A stretch of DNA of 64,000 nucleotides, taken from NCBI RefSeq assembly GCF_009870125.1, contig NC_046679.1, positions 4,154,001 to 4,218,000 on the forward strand. Reading direction: 5' to 3'. The stretch comes from Drosophila pseudoobscura. Lineage: Eukaryota > Arthropoda > Insecta > Diptera > Drosophilidae. The notes beneath the pieces were generated by a model. The model was given only the letters and a program-made list of their open reading frames with translations, had not been told where the DNA came from and searched no databases. Below, piece after piece: positions 11,301 to 21,242 of the stretch (position 1 is the first letter of the stretch; the number at the start of each line of letters is the position of its first letter). The position numbers and the translations under genes were made by a program.

Positions 11301-11309
11301 GTATTTATA
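11301..11309 (-). promoter_or_regulatory. TATA box of the 32-aa peptide gene
   Basis: On the minus strand it reads TATAAATAC, preceded by AGCTG. Spacing predicts transcription start near 11275-11279, about 30 bases before the ATG. Confidence 0.65.
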
Positions 11310-11556
11310 CAGCTCACTTGTACCTGAAAAAAATTGGATTTATATGGTCTCTCCAACTTCTTTAAGGTCAAAATCAACTGACGCGCAACTCCCTATCGAA
11401 TTGGGAATCCGTGCAAATCAAACAATTTGTACTCGGTTCTTATGTTATTTTCAAAAATTATCTTCTTTAGTTCCGCTTGAATTGTTGATTACATTTTTTT
11501 TTAATAATTTCCGTCCCATACACCCGGATTCTACAAATAGATTTGGCACGGGAATA

Positions 11557-11686
11557 AATATGTCTAAAACATATTAATTTGAGAGAATTTCTTTATGAAT
11601 TACGCTTTAAAAACAGTTCGGAAACAGGACCTTCAAATTATATTAGCGAAATAGGGTATACAAGGGTCTGTACACGCATCATGACT
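11557..11686. repeat. Diverged direct repeat A, copy 1
   Basis: Shares AATATGTCTAAA, AATTTGAGA, AATAGGGTATACAA and TACACGCA, in that order, with 11996-12106. The two copies lie about 440 bases apart. Confidence 0.7.
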
Positions 11687-11990
11687 TCAAATACCAGCTG
11701 ATATTCGACGGAAGATCAAAATTGAGGGAATCGTCGTATTTTTTGAATCGGTAATGGCCCGGTTGACAACATTTAACTCCTTGTCGCTCACATTCAAAAA
11801 AGTTAGATTTGGCGCGCACCACTCGTAACCAGTCGATAGTATCGATAACCGAACTTGAATCGGGTAAGGACCTGAGTCTCATTCCATACACAAGTACCCT
11901 GGGGGAAATGGATGTTATAGAATTGTGAATACGTTTGTCTTCCAAGACTCCGCAGGATCGACATAAATATATACAAGATACTAATAATGT
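11682..11990 (-). CDS. Unrecognised ORF with a C-x6-CC motif, possibly a gene fragment
   Basis: An open frame of about 100 codons lies between the two copies of direct repeat A. Its end contains FFECERQGVKCCQPGHYRF and a C-terminal NISWYLKS. Upstream in the same frame are further cysteines (CRSCGVLEDKR). There are two possible acceptor-like AG sites before it and no clear start codon with a signal peptide. The high AT content resembles the surrounding repeats. It could be a small secreted protein missing its first exon, or a degenerate transposon fragment; I do not assign a function. Confidence 0.2.
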
Positions 11991-11995
11991 ACTTG

Positions 11996-12106
11996 AATAT
12001 GTCTAAAGAATATCAATTTGAGAAAAGGTCTTAATAAATCACGTTTCATCTTCATATAAAATTAACAAAATAGGGTATACAAAGGCCTACACGCAACATA
12101 GTGACT
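11996..12106. repeat. Diverged direct repeat A, copy 2
   Basis: Second copy of the repeat at 11557-11686, with the same ordered blocks. Both contain AATAGGGTATACAA, a motif common in dispersed non-coding repeats of flies. Confidence 0.7.
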
Positions 12107-12650
12107 CTTTTTTTGTTGGACTTTTTCGCTTAAACGTTTTTTTACAATAAATACAATAAAAGCAAGGATTAAAAACTATCCAATCTTGTAGAAAATTTAT
12201 TCATCAATGGGATAAAACTACGTGGGCATTGCTAAGAGATTTAGTTTGTCAGCATTATTCAATGGAATTTCAAAATTGAGCAATATGAACGAATTTCCTT
12301 TTTCGTTTGTTTTGATTAACCCATTTCGCTTCTTGTTATATGTTGGATTTATTTCGCCAAAACCTCTTTATACGCAAAATGCAATAAAAGCAAGTGGTTA
12401 AAATAAGCCAGTTAAGTAAATAATTGATCCATTAATCGGATAAAATTATGTGGGCATGGCTAAATGTTCCATATAGCTAGTAATATCAAATCGAATATAA
12501 AAAAGGAATATAGTTTCCAATCCTTGACGGAGACTGATTAACCCATTGTAGACCAAGGGCGTATTTTAATATTCCACCGAAAATAATGAAAATTTAATAG
12601 ACTTAGCGCAGTTCAGGTGTAAAATATCGTGGTCATAGTTTTTGTAATTG
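12107..12650. repeat. AT-rich tandem repeat of about 225 bp
   Basis: 12118-12245 and 12345-12473 align over most of their length (CAATAAAAGCAAG, GGATAAAA-TA-GTGGGCAT-GCTAA). GATTAACCCATT recurs at 12314 and 12536. A third, more degenerate start is seen near 12617. It resembles decayed satellite or miniature-element DNA. No terminal inverted repeats were recognised. Confidence 0.65.
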
Positions 12651-12886
12651 AAAAAAGGAGGTTAGGGTGGAATGGATATACACGAAGAATATACAACCAG
12701 TACCATTTGTCGCCGTTTCCCTCAGGGTGTTCACCTCATTAAATAAAGGGGGCTTAAATGGGCTAAGGTCAATTTATTTACAAAACACGACAACTATAAA
12801 AAAAATCTTTTATTCTTTGACTTGACAATTTCAATAAATAAAATTTATTTGAATTGTTCTAGGCTCGTATCCGTGTGAAACTAGAA

Positions 12887-15879
12887 ATGTCGAAGTTTTT
12901 GAGTGTGCCGTTGAAGAAGCCATCGGAGGTGGACATTGTGAAGCCGCTGAACAATCTCATCCAAAGCACCTACAATGGTGCCTCGGAGGAGGAGAAGGCG
13001 AAATATTTGGAGGCTGTAAATGAGTTTGCGAAACAACGCAATACGGCGATTTGGAAATTCTTTGAGAAATACGAGGCCTCTCTGGAGGTTGTCTATGCGT
13101 AAGTACTTTCGGGGGCTGTGACTGGGGGTTTTATTGGAGTTTCCGCATGAGTCACGCACATGATAGGAGAAAGAGTACTCGGACACACTGTGGGGCCATC
13201 TATGTATATATGTGTGGGTCTGTGTGATTGCGGCAGACGTAAACAAGCTCAGCGGATGACGTCGTCTCTTAATTGTTCTTCGCCTTTCGCTTTTGTTTGC
13301 CCAGCTATTACGATCAGATCTGCGCTTTGGAGACAAAGATATCGGTCAGCGAATTGCAGATCCCCTTCAAGTGGAAAGATGCCTTCGACAAGGGCTCCAT
13401 CTTCGGTGGCAAAATCAGCCTCAGTGAGTAGTGACTCATCTTCAGTTGTGGAATTTCATAATTAACTCTCTTGCGGTTCTGTTCGGTTTGGTTCTCTTTG
13501 TAGCTCACACATCGTTGCTGTACGAGAAGGTCTGTGTGCTCTTCAATATTGCGGCCCTGCAGAGCAGCATTGCCGCCAGCCAGCAGCTGGACAACGATGA
13601 GGGCCTCAAGATGGCCATCAAATTGCTGCAGCAGAGTGCGGGGATATTTCAGTACTTGAAGGGAGCCACGCCGGCCGCAGTGCCATCGGAACCGACGCCC
13701 GATATCAGCCAGGACACGCTCGTAGTGATGCAGGCCCTGATGGTGGCCCAGGCGCAGGAGGTGTTTATCCTTAAGGCCATCAAAGGTAACTGAAACCCAT
13801 GGATTATCCGAGCAGAATAACAGCAATTTCTTTGCAGATAACATGAACAATCTGATCATAGCGAAGCTATGCTGCCAGGGCGAGGAGTTCTATGCGGATG
13901 TTCTGCGCGCCATGCAAAAGGAGTCGGTGCGCAGTCTGTGGGAGAAGGAGTGGATACCCACGGTGGCCGGCAAGCAGGCTGGATTCCATGCTTTGACACA
14001 GCTTTACCAGAGTCTCGTCTGTCGTGCGGCCAAGAAGATTGGGGAAGAGATCGCACGTCTGCGCAACGCCATCGATCTGTTCAAGGCGGCACAGTCGCGG
14101 GGGGGCAACGAGACCTACCTGGACGAGTATTTCAGTCGCGCCAAGCGCCACCTGGCCGAGTCCACCAAGGACAACGAGTTCATTTACAATGAGATGATAC
14201 CAGAGCTGAGCACGCTCGCCTCTCCGGGCAAAGCACAGCTGGCAAAGTCCCTGGGCATTGCCTCTCCCATGGCATCCAATTTCCGAGACATCTTCACCAA
14301 CCTCGTGCCCGTGGAATTGCATCGTGCCCTGACCGCTTCGGATATGCGCAAGAATGAGATTGTGAATGTGGAAATAATGAAGCTCCGTGAGTCCACCCAG
14401 ACGCTGAATGCTGTGCTGGCGAGCCTAAACCTTCCGGCGGCTGTGGAGACAGCCGATAGCAACAGCGGTCTGCCGCCATCCCTGAAGGAGAAGGCGGTCG
14501 AGGTGCGCCAGAAGGGAGGTGTCGAAAATGTCAAGACCATGCTGAAGGAGCTGCCTGATCTACTCAATCGTAATCGCGAGATTCTGGACGAAACGGAGCG
14601 GCTGCTCGACGAGGAGCGTGACTCGGATAATCAGCTCCGGGCACAGTTCAAAGAGCGCTGGACGCGCATCAGTTCCGATAAGCTTACGGAGATGTTCCGT
14701 ACCAATGCGAAGAAGTATCGCGAGGTGATCAACAATGCCATCGAGGCCGATAAGGTTGTGCGCCAGAAGTTCGAATCCAATCAGAATGGCATCCAGCTGC
14801 TTTCTATGTCCCCGGAGGAGATTCAGCAGTCGCTGCCTTCGGCCAGCGGCAGCGTGGATCCAAACTGCTCCAGCGTGCAGCGGCTCAAGCAGCTGATGGA
14901 GGATGTGGAGACCATCAAAGCCGAGCGCGATGCCATCGAGTCGGAGCTCAAGTCGGCCACGTTCGACATGAAGAACGAGTTCTTGCTTGCTCTGCAGAAG
15001 GATGGGGCTATCGACGAGCCCGCCCTGTCGTTGTCGCGCATTGGCCAGGTCCTGAATCCTTTGCAGCAGCAGGTGAGGGAGAGCGTCGACCGTCAGCAGT
15101 CCCTGGTGGCAGACATTCAGAGCGCCCATGGAGCATTCGTCTCGGAGACGGGAAGCTGTGGCAGCTCGCGCGACACCCTCTACCAGGAACTGGCCACGGC
15201 CTACGATAGCTACATTGAGCTATCCGGCAATCTCCAGGAGGGAACTAAATTCTACAACGACCTCACCCAGCTGCTGGTCGTATTCCAGAACAAGATCTCC
15301 GACTTTGTGTTTGCTCGCAAAACGGAAAAGGAGGAGCTCATGAAGGACCTAACCACAGCGTCGAGCCGACAAGCTTGCCCGGCCACGCCCTCTCTGCCCT
15401 CGCACTATGCCTCCACCTCGGGCAGTGGCAGCGGTAGGTACAGTCATTCCGTATCACAGTTTGATAATAAAACATTTTGTTTTTTCGCACCCATTCGACA
15501 GACATTCCATCCAATCCAGCTGGCTCTGCTCCCAGCGTACCGGCTGCGGCAGCTGCTGCCAATATGCCGTATCCTTCCCAGGTACATGGCATGCCAGTGC
15601 CATATGGCGCCCAGCAAGGAATGCCATATCCAGCGTATGTTCCTCCACCGATGCCCCAGAGCTTCAATCCATACGCCACGCTCCCATATCCTGGCAGTAA
15701 GTACTGATAATGGATGGAATTTGCATCCCCACTTATGCAAATGCTTTTCATTTGCAGATTTTCAGTATCCGGGGGGCTATCCACAAGGACCACCACCTGG
15801 GCACTATGGCACCTATCCTGGCAGTTATGCTCCCCAACAGCAAGGCGGCTATCCCAACCAGAAGCCACCAGGATGGTAA
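12887..15879 (+). CDS. ALiX: ALiX, ESCRT-associated Bro1-domain protein, 841 aa
   Basis: The Drosophila homologue of ALIX/PDCD6IP, a cytosolic adaptor linking ESCRT-I and ESCRT-III (CHMP4/Shrub) in multivesicular-body sorting, cytokinetic abscission and lysobisphosphatidic-acid-linked endosomal traffic. Six coding exons: 12887-13098, 13305-13423, 13504-13785, 13838-15433, 15502-15696 and 15758-15879; they sum to 2526 bases, an exact frame. The N terminus [20 protein letters not shown] opens the Bro1 domain (about 1-360), with [20 protein letters not shown] in its core. A helical V domain follows (about 360-700). The C terminus is rich in Pro, Gly and Tyr ([19 protein letters not shown]) and serves as a binding tail. 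The 841-residue length is close to known fly and human proteins. I chose ATG 12887 because it gives the conserved N terminus; an upstream in-frame GTG at 12875 is not a start. AATAAA follows at 16075. Confidence 0.97.
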
Positions 15880-16074
15880 ACCGCATCCCACCCGTATTTA
15901 TACCCACACTGTGGTTTAACCAAGGCCAAGAAGCGGCGATTGGTGGTCATGGCATTTAATGTTCTGTGTTTTGTTTCTGTTCCGGCTTTCGTTCGTTTGC
16001 TTGCAATTGTATCATACATGTTGATGGCGTCTTGGATTTTAATCTCATATATGCAACAAATTATCACGTATCAC

Positions 16075-16080
16075 AATAAA
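16075..16080 (+). terminator. ALiX poly(A) signal
   Basis: AATAAA lies 196 bases after the ALiX stop and 15 bases before the stop codon of the convergent JmjC gene. Confidence 0.7.
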
Positions 16081-16094
16081 AGTTTTTAGTGCTA

Positions 16095-17291
16095 TTACGC
16101 CTCGCCCTGTCTCAGTCTCCGGAAGAACTCTCGCTTCATGCCCGCAATGGTGCGCGGGGCACACATACTGCTGATGAGCAGTTCTAATGTGGAGCTGATC
16201 GGCGAACTCGCGGCAGCAGTTCTCGTCTCAGCTTGCAGTCGCTTGGAGTTGGACTCCAGCAAGAGCTTGTATTCCTCCTTGGGCATCACCTCCAGGGGCC
16301 GAACGGTGAGAAGCACTCTAGCAAGGAGCTCCCTAAATTTGGATTGAGTCAAGTAATCGGTTTCCCACAGCTTCCGTTTGTGCTCCTCGCTCTCGGCATT
16401 CTGCACGGCCTGCTGGAACTGGGCAAACAGTTCGCTGGGCGTCGAGGATACGTCCTCCAGTTGATTGGGATTCAGTAGATACTGCTTCGTCTGTTCACTT
16501 TCGCCCTTGACAAAGCTCTCGACTATGTGCTTGACCAGAAACTCGTCCAGGGCCAGGTCCATGTCGTCCTTGAGCGGCACCCAGTAGTTGAGACTGAGCG
16601 ATGTCGCCGTCGCCTCCACATAGTGCCACCAGTGACGGGGCACGATGAGAACATCGCCTGGCTGCAGTGTGCACTGGTAGGCCTGATCGCTATACTCCAG
16701 CAAGCGCGGCAGCTTATCCTGCGCAGGGGCATAGAAGTTGTCCAGACAGTACACGCTGGACTCCTCGTAGGGCACCCGCGTTGATTGCAGCGGCGTCTCG
16801 GGTGGAAAGAGCAGCCACGATTTGCTGCCGTACACCTGCACCACAATGTTTACGCCAAAGGTGTCGTAGTGGCAGGGTGTATTGGCCTGTTCCGATCCCA
16901 GCCAGAAGGTAAAATCGTTTTGGTGTTCCGGAAACCCAAAGCAAGAAAAGTCGATGCCCTTCAAGCAGCTGGCTGGCACTTCATGGGCTCGCTTGTACTG
17001 ATAGGCCGCCCAATGTGTCTGGTCATCCTCCAAGTAGCCGTAGTCCCGCAGAAACTGCTGCATGCTCATGTCGTTGACCCTCATCCGCTTTCGCTCCCAT
17101 TGCGGCGTACTGCAGTCCGTCAATGACATGAGCTCGAATGCCGGCGGACCAGCCGCTTCCTTGTCAAAGCGTTCGCACCAGTCGTGCAGCGATCCCCTGA
17201 AGCATTCCCAGCCGATCGGGAACTGGTCAATGATCAGAGGCACTCGGGTATTCAATATTAGATCTCTCAGCTGGGAGCTCAAAGCCTCCAT
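16095..17291 (-). CDS. JmjC-domain oxygenase-like protein, HSPBAP1 type, 398 aa
   Basis: A cupin/JmjC protein most like HSPBAP1 (HSP27-associated protein 1). The Fe(II) ligands are all visible: H141-Y-D143 in TPCHYDTFGVNIVVQVYGSK and H223 in PRHWWHYVE. K157 in GSKSW fits the 2-oxoglutarate contact, so enzymatic activity is plausible. The family also contains LLFPPE and SLSLNYW, both seen here. The reading frame is uninterrupted from ATG 17291 to TAA 16095. The substrate is unknown. The gene is convergent with ALiX, and the two 3' ends must overlap. A 75-codon ORF ends 87 bases upstream on the same strand, suggesting a shared transcript. The promoter region faces that of barentsz. Confidence 0.88.
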   Translation of the reverse strand: MEALSSQLRDLILNTRVPLIIDQFPIGWECFRGSLHDWCERFDKEAAGPPAFELMSLTDCSTPQWERKRMRVNDMSMQQFLRDYGYLEDDQTHWAAYQYKRAHEVPASCLKGIDFSCFGFPEHQNDFTFWLGSEQANTPCHYDTFGVNIVVQVYGSKSWLLFPPETPLQSTRVPYEESSVYCLDNFYAPAQDKLPRLLEYSDQAYQCTLQPGDVLIVPRHWWHYVEATATSLSLNYWVPLKDDMDLALDEFLVKHIVESFVKGESEQTKQYLLNPNQLEDVSSTPSELFAQFQQAVQNAESEEHKRKLWETDYLTQSKFRELLARVLLTVRPLEVMPKEEYKLLLESNSKRLQAETRTAAASSPISSTLELLISSMCAPRTIAGMKREFFRRLRQGEA

Positions 17292-17378
17292 GTCCGCAAC
17301 GAAAATATTTCTTATTACACCGGCAGCGGTGGGGACGTTTCCAGGCCAGTTTCAGCGATGGTCTGCTCTGTGCTCGGA

Positions 17379-17606
17379 TTAATGGTCCGATTTGCTCTTG
17401 TGCCACGTGCAGAGCACCTCCGGGGTGTTCTGGGTGCGCCGCAGGTCGTCAAAACGGCAGTCCACGGGAAAATCTCCCCCACAAATCCAATTGAGATGGC
17501 AGTGATTCGATAAGTCGCGACAGCTGATTGCTGGTGGCGGCAGTTTCTCAATATTGATTTGTCTATCGACTCTATCGACTGGATCCAGACTCATCAAGAT
17601 TGCCAT
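17379..17606 (-). CDS. 75-aa cysteine-rich ORF upstream of the JmjC gene, possible first cistron
   Basis: ATG 17606 to TAA 17379 encodes 75 residues beginning MAILMSLDPVDRVDRQINIE. Five cysteines (29, 36, 42, 50, 66) fall in CRDLSNHCHLNWICGGDFPV and what follows, ending LCTWHKSKSDH. Codon choice looks protein-coding (many GTG, CTG and GAC codons), and the translation lacks the low complexity of chance frames nearby. It ends 87 bases before the JmjC start, with no splice pair joining the frames. Either this is a dicistronic mRNA, known elsewhere in flies, or an upstream ORF that limits translation of the JmjC protein. The Cys/His spacing suggests zinc binding or disulfides; no family is assigned. 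Confidence 0.5.
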   Translation of the reverse strand: MAILMSLDPVDRVDRQINIEKLPPPAISCRDLSNHCHLNWICGGDFPVDCRFDDLRRTQNTPEVLCTWHKSKSDH

Positions 17607-17859
17607 TCCTACTTAAGAGTTTTCCCAACCCTAGGCAGCCAAGGAGAAAGGTAACCCTAGACACTTTCTATTTTCTGATTGCGTTGTTTTCGCGAAAACT
17701 TTTCCCCGAAATTTATCGTTAAACAAAATCAAAGGATCGCACTGAGACAGATTCAGGGACTCTCCCGTGAGCTGTGAGTATCTGAGTGCAAGCCGTGTTG
17801 ACTAGAACGGAGGAGAAAGGAATCAGAAAAAGTATAAAAAATCGAAGAGTTTGTTCGCG
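17607..17859. promoter_or_regulatory. Divergent promoter of the JmjC transcription unit and barentsz
   Basis: About 250 bases separate the first ATGs of the two divergent units. CTATCGACTCTATCGACTGG just inside the minus-strand unit (17562-17581) resembles half sites of the DRE (TATCGATA), common at housekeeping promoters. There is no TATA box. Confidence 0.4.
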
Positions 17860-20352
17860 ATGGCCGAAGTAGAGAAAATGACTGCGGCTCCGCCGACCGA
17901 TATACCCGTCTCCTCGCCAAATGCCAGTGAAGCGGGGGGTGGTAGCAGCAGCACTGCCGAACTGGGGACATCCCCCAACCAAGAGCCGTCGAGCAACTCC
18001 CATCCCCACGACTCCGAGTACGACACTGCCAGCGATCTGGAGGGCGGCGAGGACTACGATGACGACGACGATGAGAGCGGCAGCGAGGAGGATTCGGAGA
18101 CGGATGAGGACGATGTGGGCAGCGAGACCACCGAGGATGATAGGCACAGCGGCACGGTCAGCGGCAACGACAATTGCCAGGACAGATCTGTGGCCGACAG
18201 CGAGGCGCAGAAGAAAGTCGACGAAGATCGCAGCAATCCGCAGTACATACCGAAACGCGGCACCTTCTATGAGCACGATGACCGCACGGCCGAAACCGAG
18301 GGCTGCCTGGTCCCCGAGACGGAGAACAGCTCTCAGGTAGCACCAGAGTCAAACGGTGACGTCAACGGGGTCTCTGCCTCGGGCACCACACCCAGTGGAC
18401 AGCCACCAGCCATATCGCAGGCTTCCAAGACCATGAAGCAGTGGCAGCCGGCCTCTGGTGGCGACCGCTGGTCCCATGATAGGTTCGAAGCCAGCGAACA
18501 GGCCCCCAAGTCGCGCTCGGAGCTCATGCAGTCCTATGGCTATGACATACGGAATGAGGATTGTGCACCACGTGCCCGACGTCGCAGAAGGTACACGCGT
18601 GGCCCCAGCAAGTACTCTCGCAACTGGGAGGACGAGCAGGCGTATCTGAAGGCCAGCAACAAAGAACGCAAGCCACCCCGACCTCAGGACTTCCCGGCAC
18701 TAAATGAGCGAAAGCCGCGTGGCCCACGCACTTCCTCCTTCCGGGAGGAGAAGGAAAATCGCCGCTCAGAACGCGGTGCCGACAAACCACAAGGAGGCGG
18801 AGGTGGAAGTGCAGGCGGTGCGAGCGGCTCGAATCCCGCCCCACGAGCTCAGGAAGTAGAGCGCGAGCGTGAACGTGGAGATCGGGATAGGGAGCGTGAG
18901 CCAAAGAACCGCAACTATGGGCGCGTGAATGGCGGTCCGGGTCGACAGAATCCCATGGAGTTCAAGCCAAAGTCAAATCGTGGTCCCCCGCCCGACCGTC
19001 GTGAGCGTAATGAGCGGGGAGAACGTGAGCGCGAGCGCGACCGTGAGCAGGAGCATGTGGATCAGCGCAACGAGCGTGCTCATCAGAAGCCATCTACTCC
19101 CAGATCAAACGGACAGGGCAGGCAGTCGACGGATGGCCCAATTCTTCAGCAGAGCCAGCAACAGCCGCCGCAGCAGCAGCAGCCGAGACAGTCCCCACAG
19201 CAGGTGCAGCCGCCTCCACTGGCGGCGCCCCAGACTCAGCTTTCGACCACTAATCTGTCGCAGCGACTGCAGCAGGTGCAGCAGCGCAACGACCCCAGTC
19301 ATGTAGGAAGCGTTCAGATGCATTCTCTGGCCAACCAGAACCAACAGCAGCAGCAGCTGCAGCTAACGCAGCAGCCACAGCCGGCAGTCCCAGAGCCAAG
19401 GACTGCACCCAAACGATACTCCAGTCTCCGTCGCTCCCAGCAGGAGGCATCCCAGCACTTGGCAGAGCAGCAGCAGCAACAACAACTGCAGCAGCAGCTG
19501 CATCTTCAACAGCAGCAGCAACAGCAACAACAACAGCAGCCCTCACAGATTATGATACAGGATCCCCATGTCCTGATGCAGTTTGCCTATCAGCAGCAAG
19601 AGATTCAAGCCCAACTCCAGACACTGCAACTGGGACCGGCAGCAGCGACCGTGCCAGCGCCACCAAAGCAACATGCCCCGCCAGCGGCAGCCTATCCCCA
19701 GGCACAGGCGGCACCCTATTACGTGACTGGAACGGATCCGGTACCGGTGCCGGTGCCTGTTCAGGTCCCAGTTTCGGTGACTGTACCCCCAGCTTCCCCC
19801 TATGTTAATCCGGCGAGTGCCGCCTACTTGCCCACCACACCGGCAGCTGTGGCCTTTGCCCAGGCCCAGACGTCCGTGGTGACGCAGCCACAGCCACAGC
19901 CGCCGGCCCAGGCGCAGCCGCCAGCTGCGGTGGCTGGCCAGGCGCCACCGTCCATGAACTTCCATCAGAACTACAATACGGTCGGGGGCACAACATACTT
20001 TGTGCCGCCTGTCCAGACCACCAGCCGACCTGCTGCCTTGCCCCAGCGTCGACCCACCAATGCGATTCCCATTCTACCGCCATCCGAGAAGCATAAGGCG
20101 CGACCCGGAGGATTAGCAGGGTCAAATGCCAACCAGACGACCAATGCCAAGGAGGAGGGCGGCCACACAGACAACATTGACCACATCATTGACAACATGT
20201 TTGTGCAGCGGCCTGCATTCCAGCCGCCGGCCACTGGAGAGGCTGCGGCTGCGGGTGCCAAGGAGGATGTGGCCAATAGCAATCCCATCCTTCCGGCACT
20301 GGCGGCAGCCGAACAGAACCTCCAGCCTGTGCCGGCTGTTGGGCAGGAATGA
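17860..20352 (+). CDS. btz: Barentsz (CASC3/MLN51), exon junction complex subunit, 830 aa
   Basis: Barentsz is the fourth core subunit of the exon junction complex. It clamps eIF4AIII on RNA and is needed for oskar mRNA localisation in the oocyte. The eIF4AIII/RNA-binding SELOR region is split as in other Btz proteins. The first part is NPQYIPKRGTFYEHDDR at residues 126-142. The second part includes GGDRWSHDRFE (200-210), SRSELMQSYGYDIR (218-231) and an Arg-rich RARRRRRYTRGP. An acidic N terminus (61-96) precedes it. An Arg/Glu-rich segment follows (about 330-420), then long glutamine-rich tracts (from about 430) and a V-P dipeptide run near 625-650. The coding region is one uninterrupted exon from ATG 17860; an in-frame TTG upstream is not a start. 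The length agrees with barentsz of other flies. AATAAA at 21001 probably ends the mRNA. Confidence 0.95.
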   Translation: MAEVEKMTAAPPTDIPVSSPNASEAGGGSSSTAELGTSPNQEPSSNSHPHDSEYDTASDLEGGEDYDDDDDESGSEEDSETDEDDVGSETTEDDRHSGTVSGNDNCQDRSVADSEAQKKVDEDRSNPQYIPKRGTFYEHDDRTAETEGCLVPETENSSQVAPESNGDVNGVSASGTTPSGQPPAISQASKTMKQWQPASGGDRWSHDRFEASEQAPKSRSELMQSYGYDIRNEDCAPRARRRRRYTRGPSKYSRNWEDEQAYLKASNKERKPPRPQDFPALNERKPRGPRTSSFREEKENRRSERGADKPQGGGGGSAGGASGSNPAPRAQEVERERERGDRDREREPKNRNYGRVNGGPGRQNPMEFKPKSNRGPPPDRRERNERGERERERDREQEHVDQRNERAHQKPSTPRSNGQGRQSTDGPILQQSQQQPPQQQQPRQSPQQVQPPPLAAPQTQLSTTNLSQRLQQVQQRNDPSHVGSVQMHSLANQNQQQQQLQLTQQPQPAVPEPRTAPKRYSSLRRSQQEASQHLAEQQQQQQLQQQLHLQQQQQQQQQQQPSQIMIQDPHVLMQFAYQQQEIQAQLQTLQLGPAAATVPAPPKQHAPPAAAYPQAQAAPYYVTGTDPVPVPVPVQVPVSVTVPPASPYVNPASAAYLPTTPAAVAFAQAQTSVVTQPQPQPPAQAQPPAAVAGQAPPSMNFHQNYNTVGGTTYFVPPVQTTSRPAALPQRRPTNAIPILPPSEKHKARPGGLAGSNANQTTNAKEEGGHTDNIDHIIDNMFVQRPAFQPPATGEAAAAGAKEDVANSNPILPALAAAEQNLQPVPAVGQE

Positions 20353-21242
20353 GTGTACGCCAATCTTCAACATCAGCAGCAACAGCAGCAGCAAAGGCGC
20401 GGGCGCCACGCCCCTGGGCACTCAGTTCCTTTGCCCGCCTACGCACTGCTGCCGCCGCCGCACATTGGCTACTACCGCCAGCAGCACTAATTCGGATAGA
20501 ACACCCCCTCAGACGGAACTCAGCTCATCAGCGTTTGGCTGCTGCCTATTGCCCCCAATAGATATTTTTTTGATTTTTTTATTGCACTTTTGGCTTTAAG
20601 TCTGTGACTTGAATTTAATTTTTTGTAGAAACAAACGTAAGAAAAGTGTGGAGAATCATTTGTAATTAGCAGCACTAAGCACACACACACACACACGCAA
20701 GTAATCGTAATTGAACGAACACTAAAAAAGTTACACACACTTTATCCCCATATATAATTGTAGAAATCGAAACATACTAGACCCCAAGCCCAAGCTTCAA
20801 TTGAACTTGTATGTAGGATCTAGGATCATCAGCTGCGGAGTACAGTACCCGCCCTTGCTTATTGTATCGAAATAAGTACAGTGGAGTTGGCTGGGCGCCT
20901 TCGCTTAATTAGACGCATTTTAAACAAGTGAAACGAAATGAAAATGAAAATTACCATGCGAAAATGTATTTGCGTAAACTAATCCAAACATTGAATTTGA
21001 AATAAACGTTAACACGAAGCACGGAAAGAGTCCTATCAATTGGGGAATAGGAACGTTTTCCAGGGCACGCATTCAAGGAATGATTTACTCAATGATTCGC
21101 TGTACAAATTTCTCTTAAGCGCATATAAGAATGTACTGCTAATGGAAGTGTGGTTTAAAGTCAAGACTACCTATTGTAAAATGTTGCAAGAGGTATGGTA
21201 CTCTCTTTTGTCCACTTCAAACTAAGCCCTTAAGCCGGTGGT
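20353..21242 (+). other. Barentsz 3' UTR and tail-to-tail spacer
   Basis: The region contains a CA dinucleotide run (20680-20696), an AT-rich tail and AATAAA at 21001-21006. The short stretch between this signal and the CROT stop at 21243 shows no gene; the 61-codon frame at 21040-21225 looks spurious. Confidence 0.6.

Noticed and set aside
19105-20599. Long antisense and alternate frames across barentsz
   Set aside because: Shadows of the Gln/Pro-rich coding sequence (Leu/Trp/Gly-rich translations).
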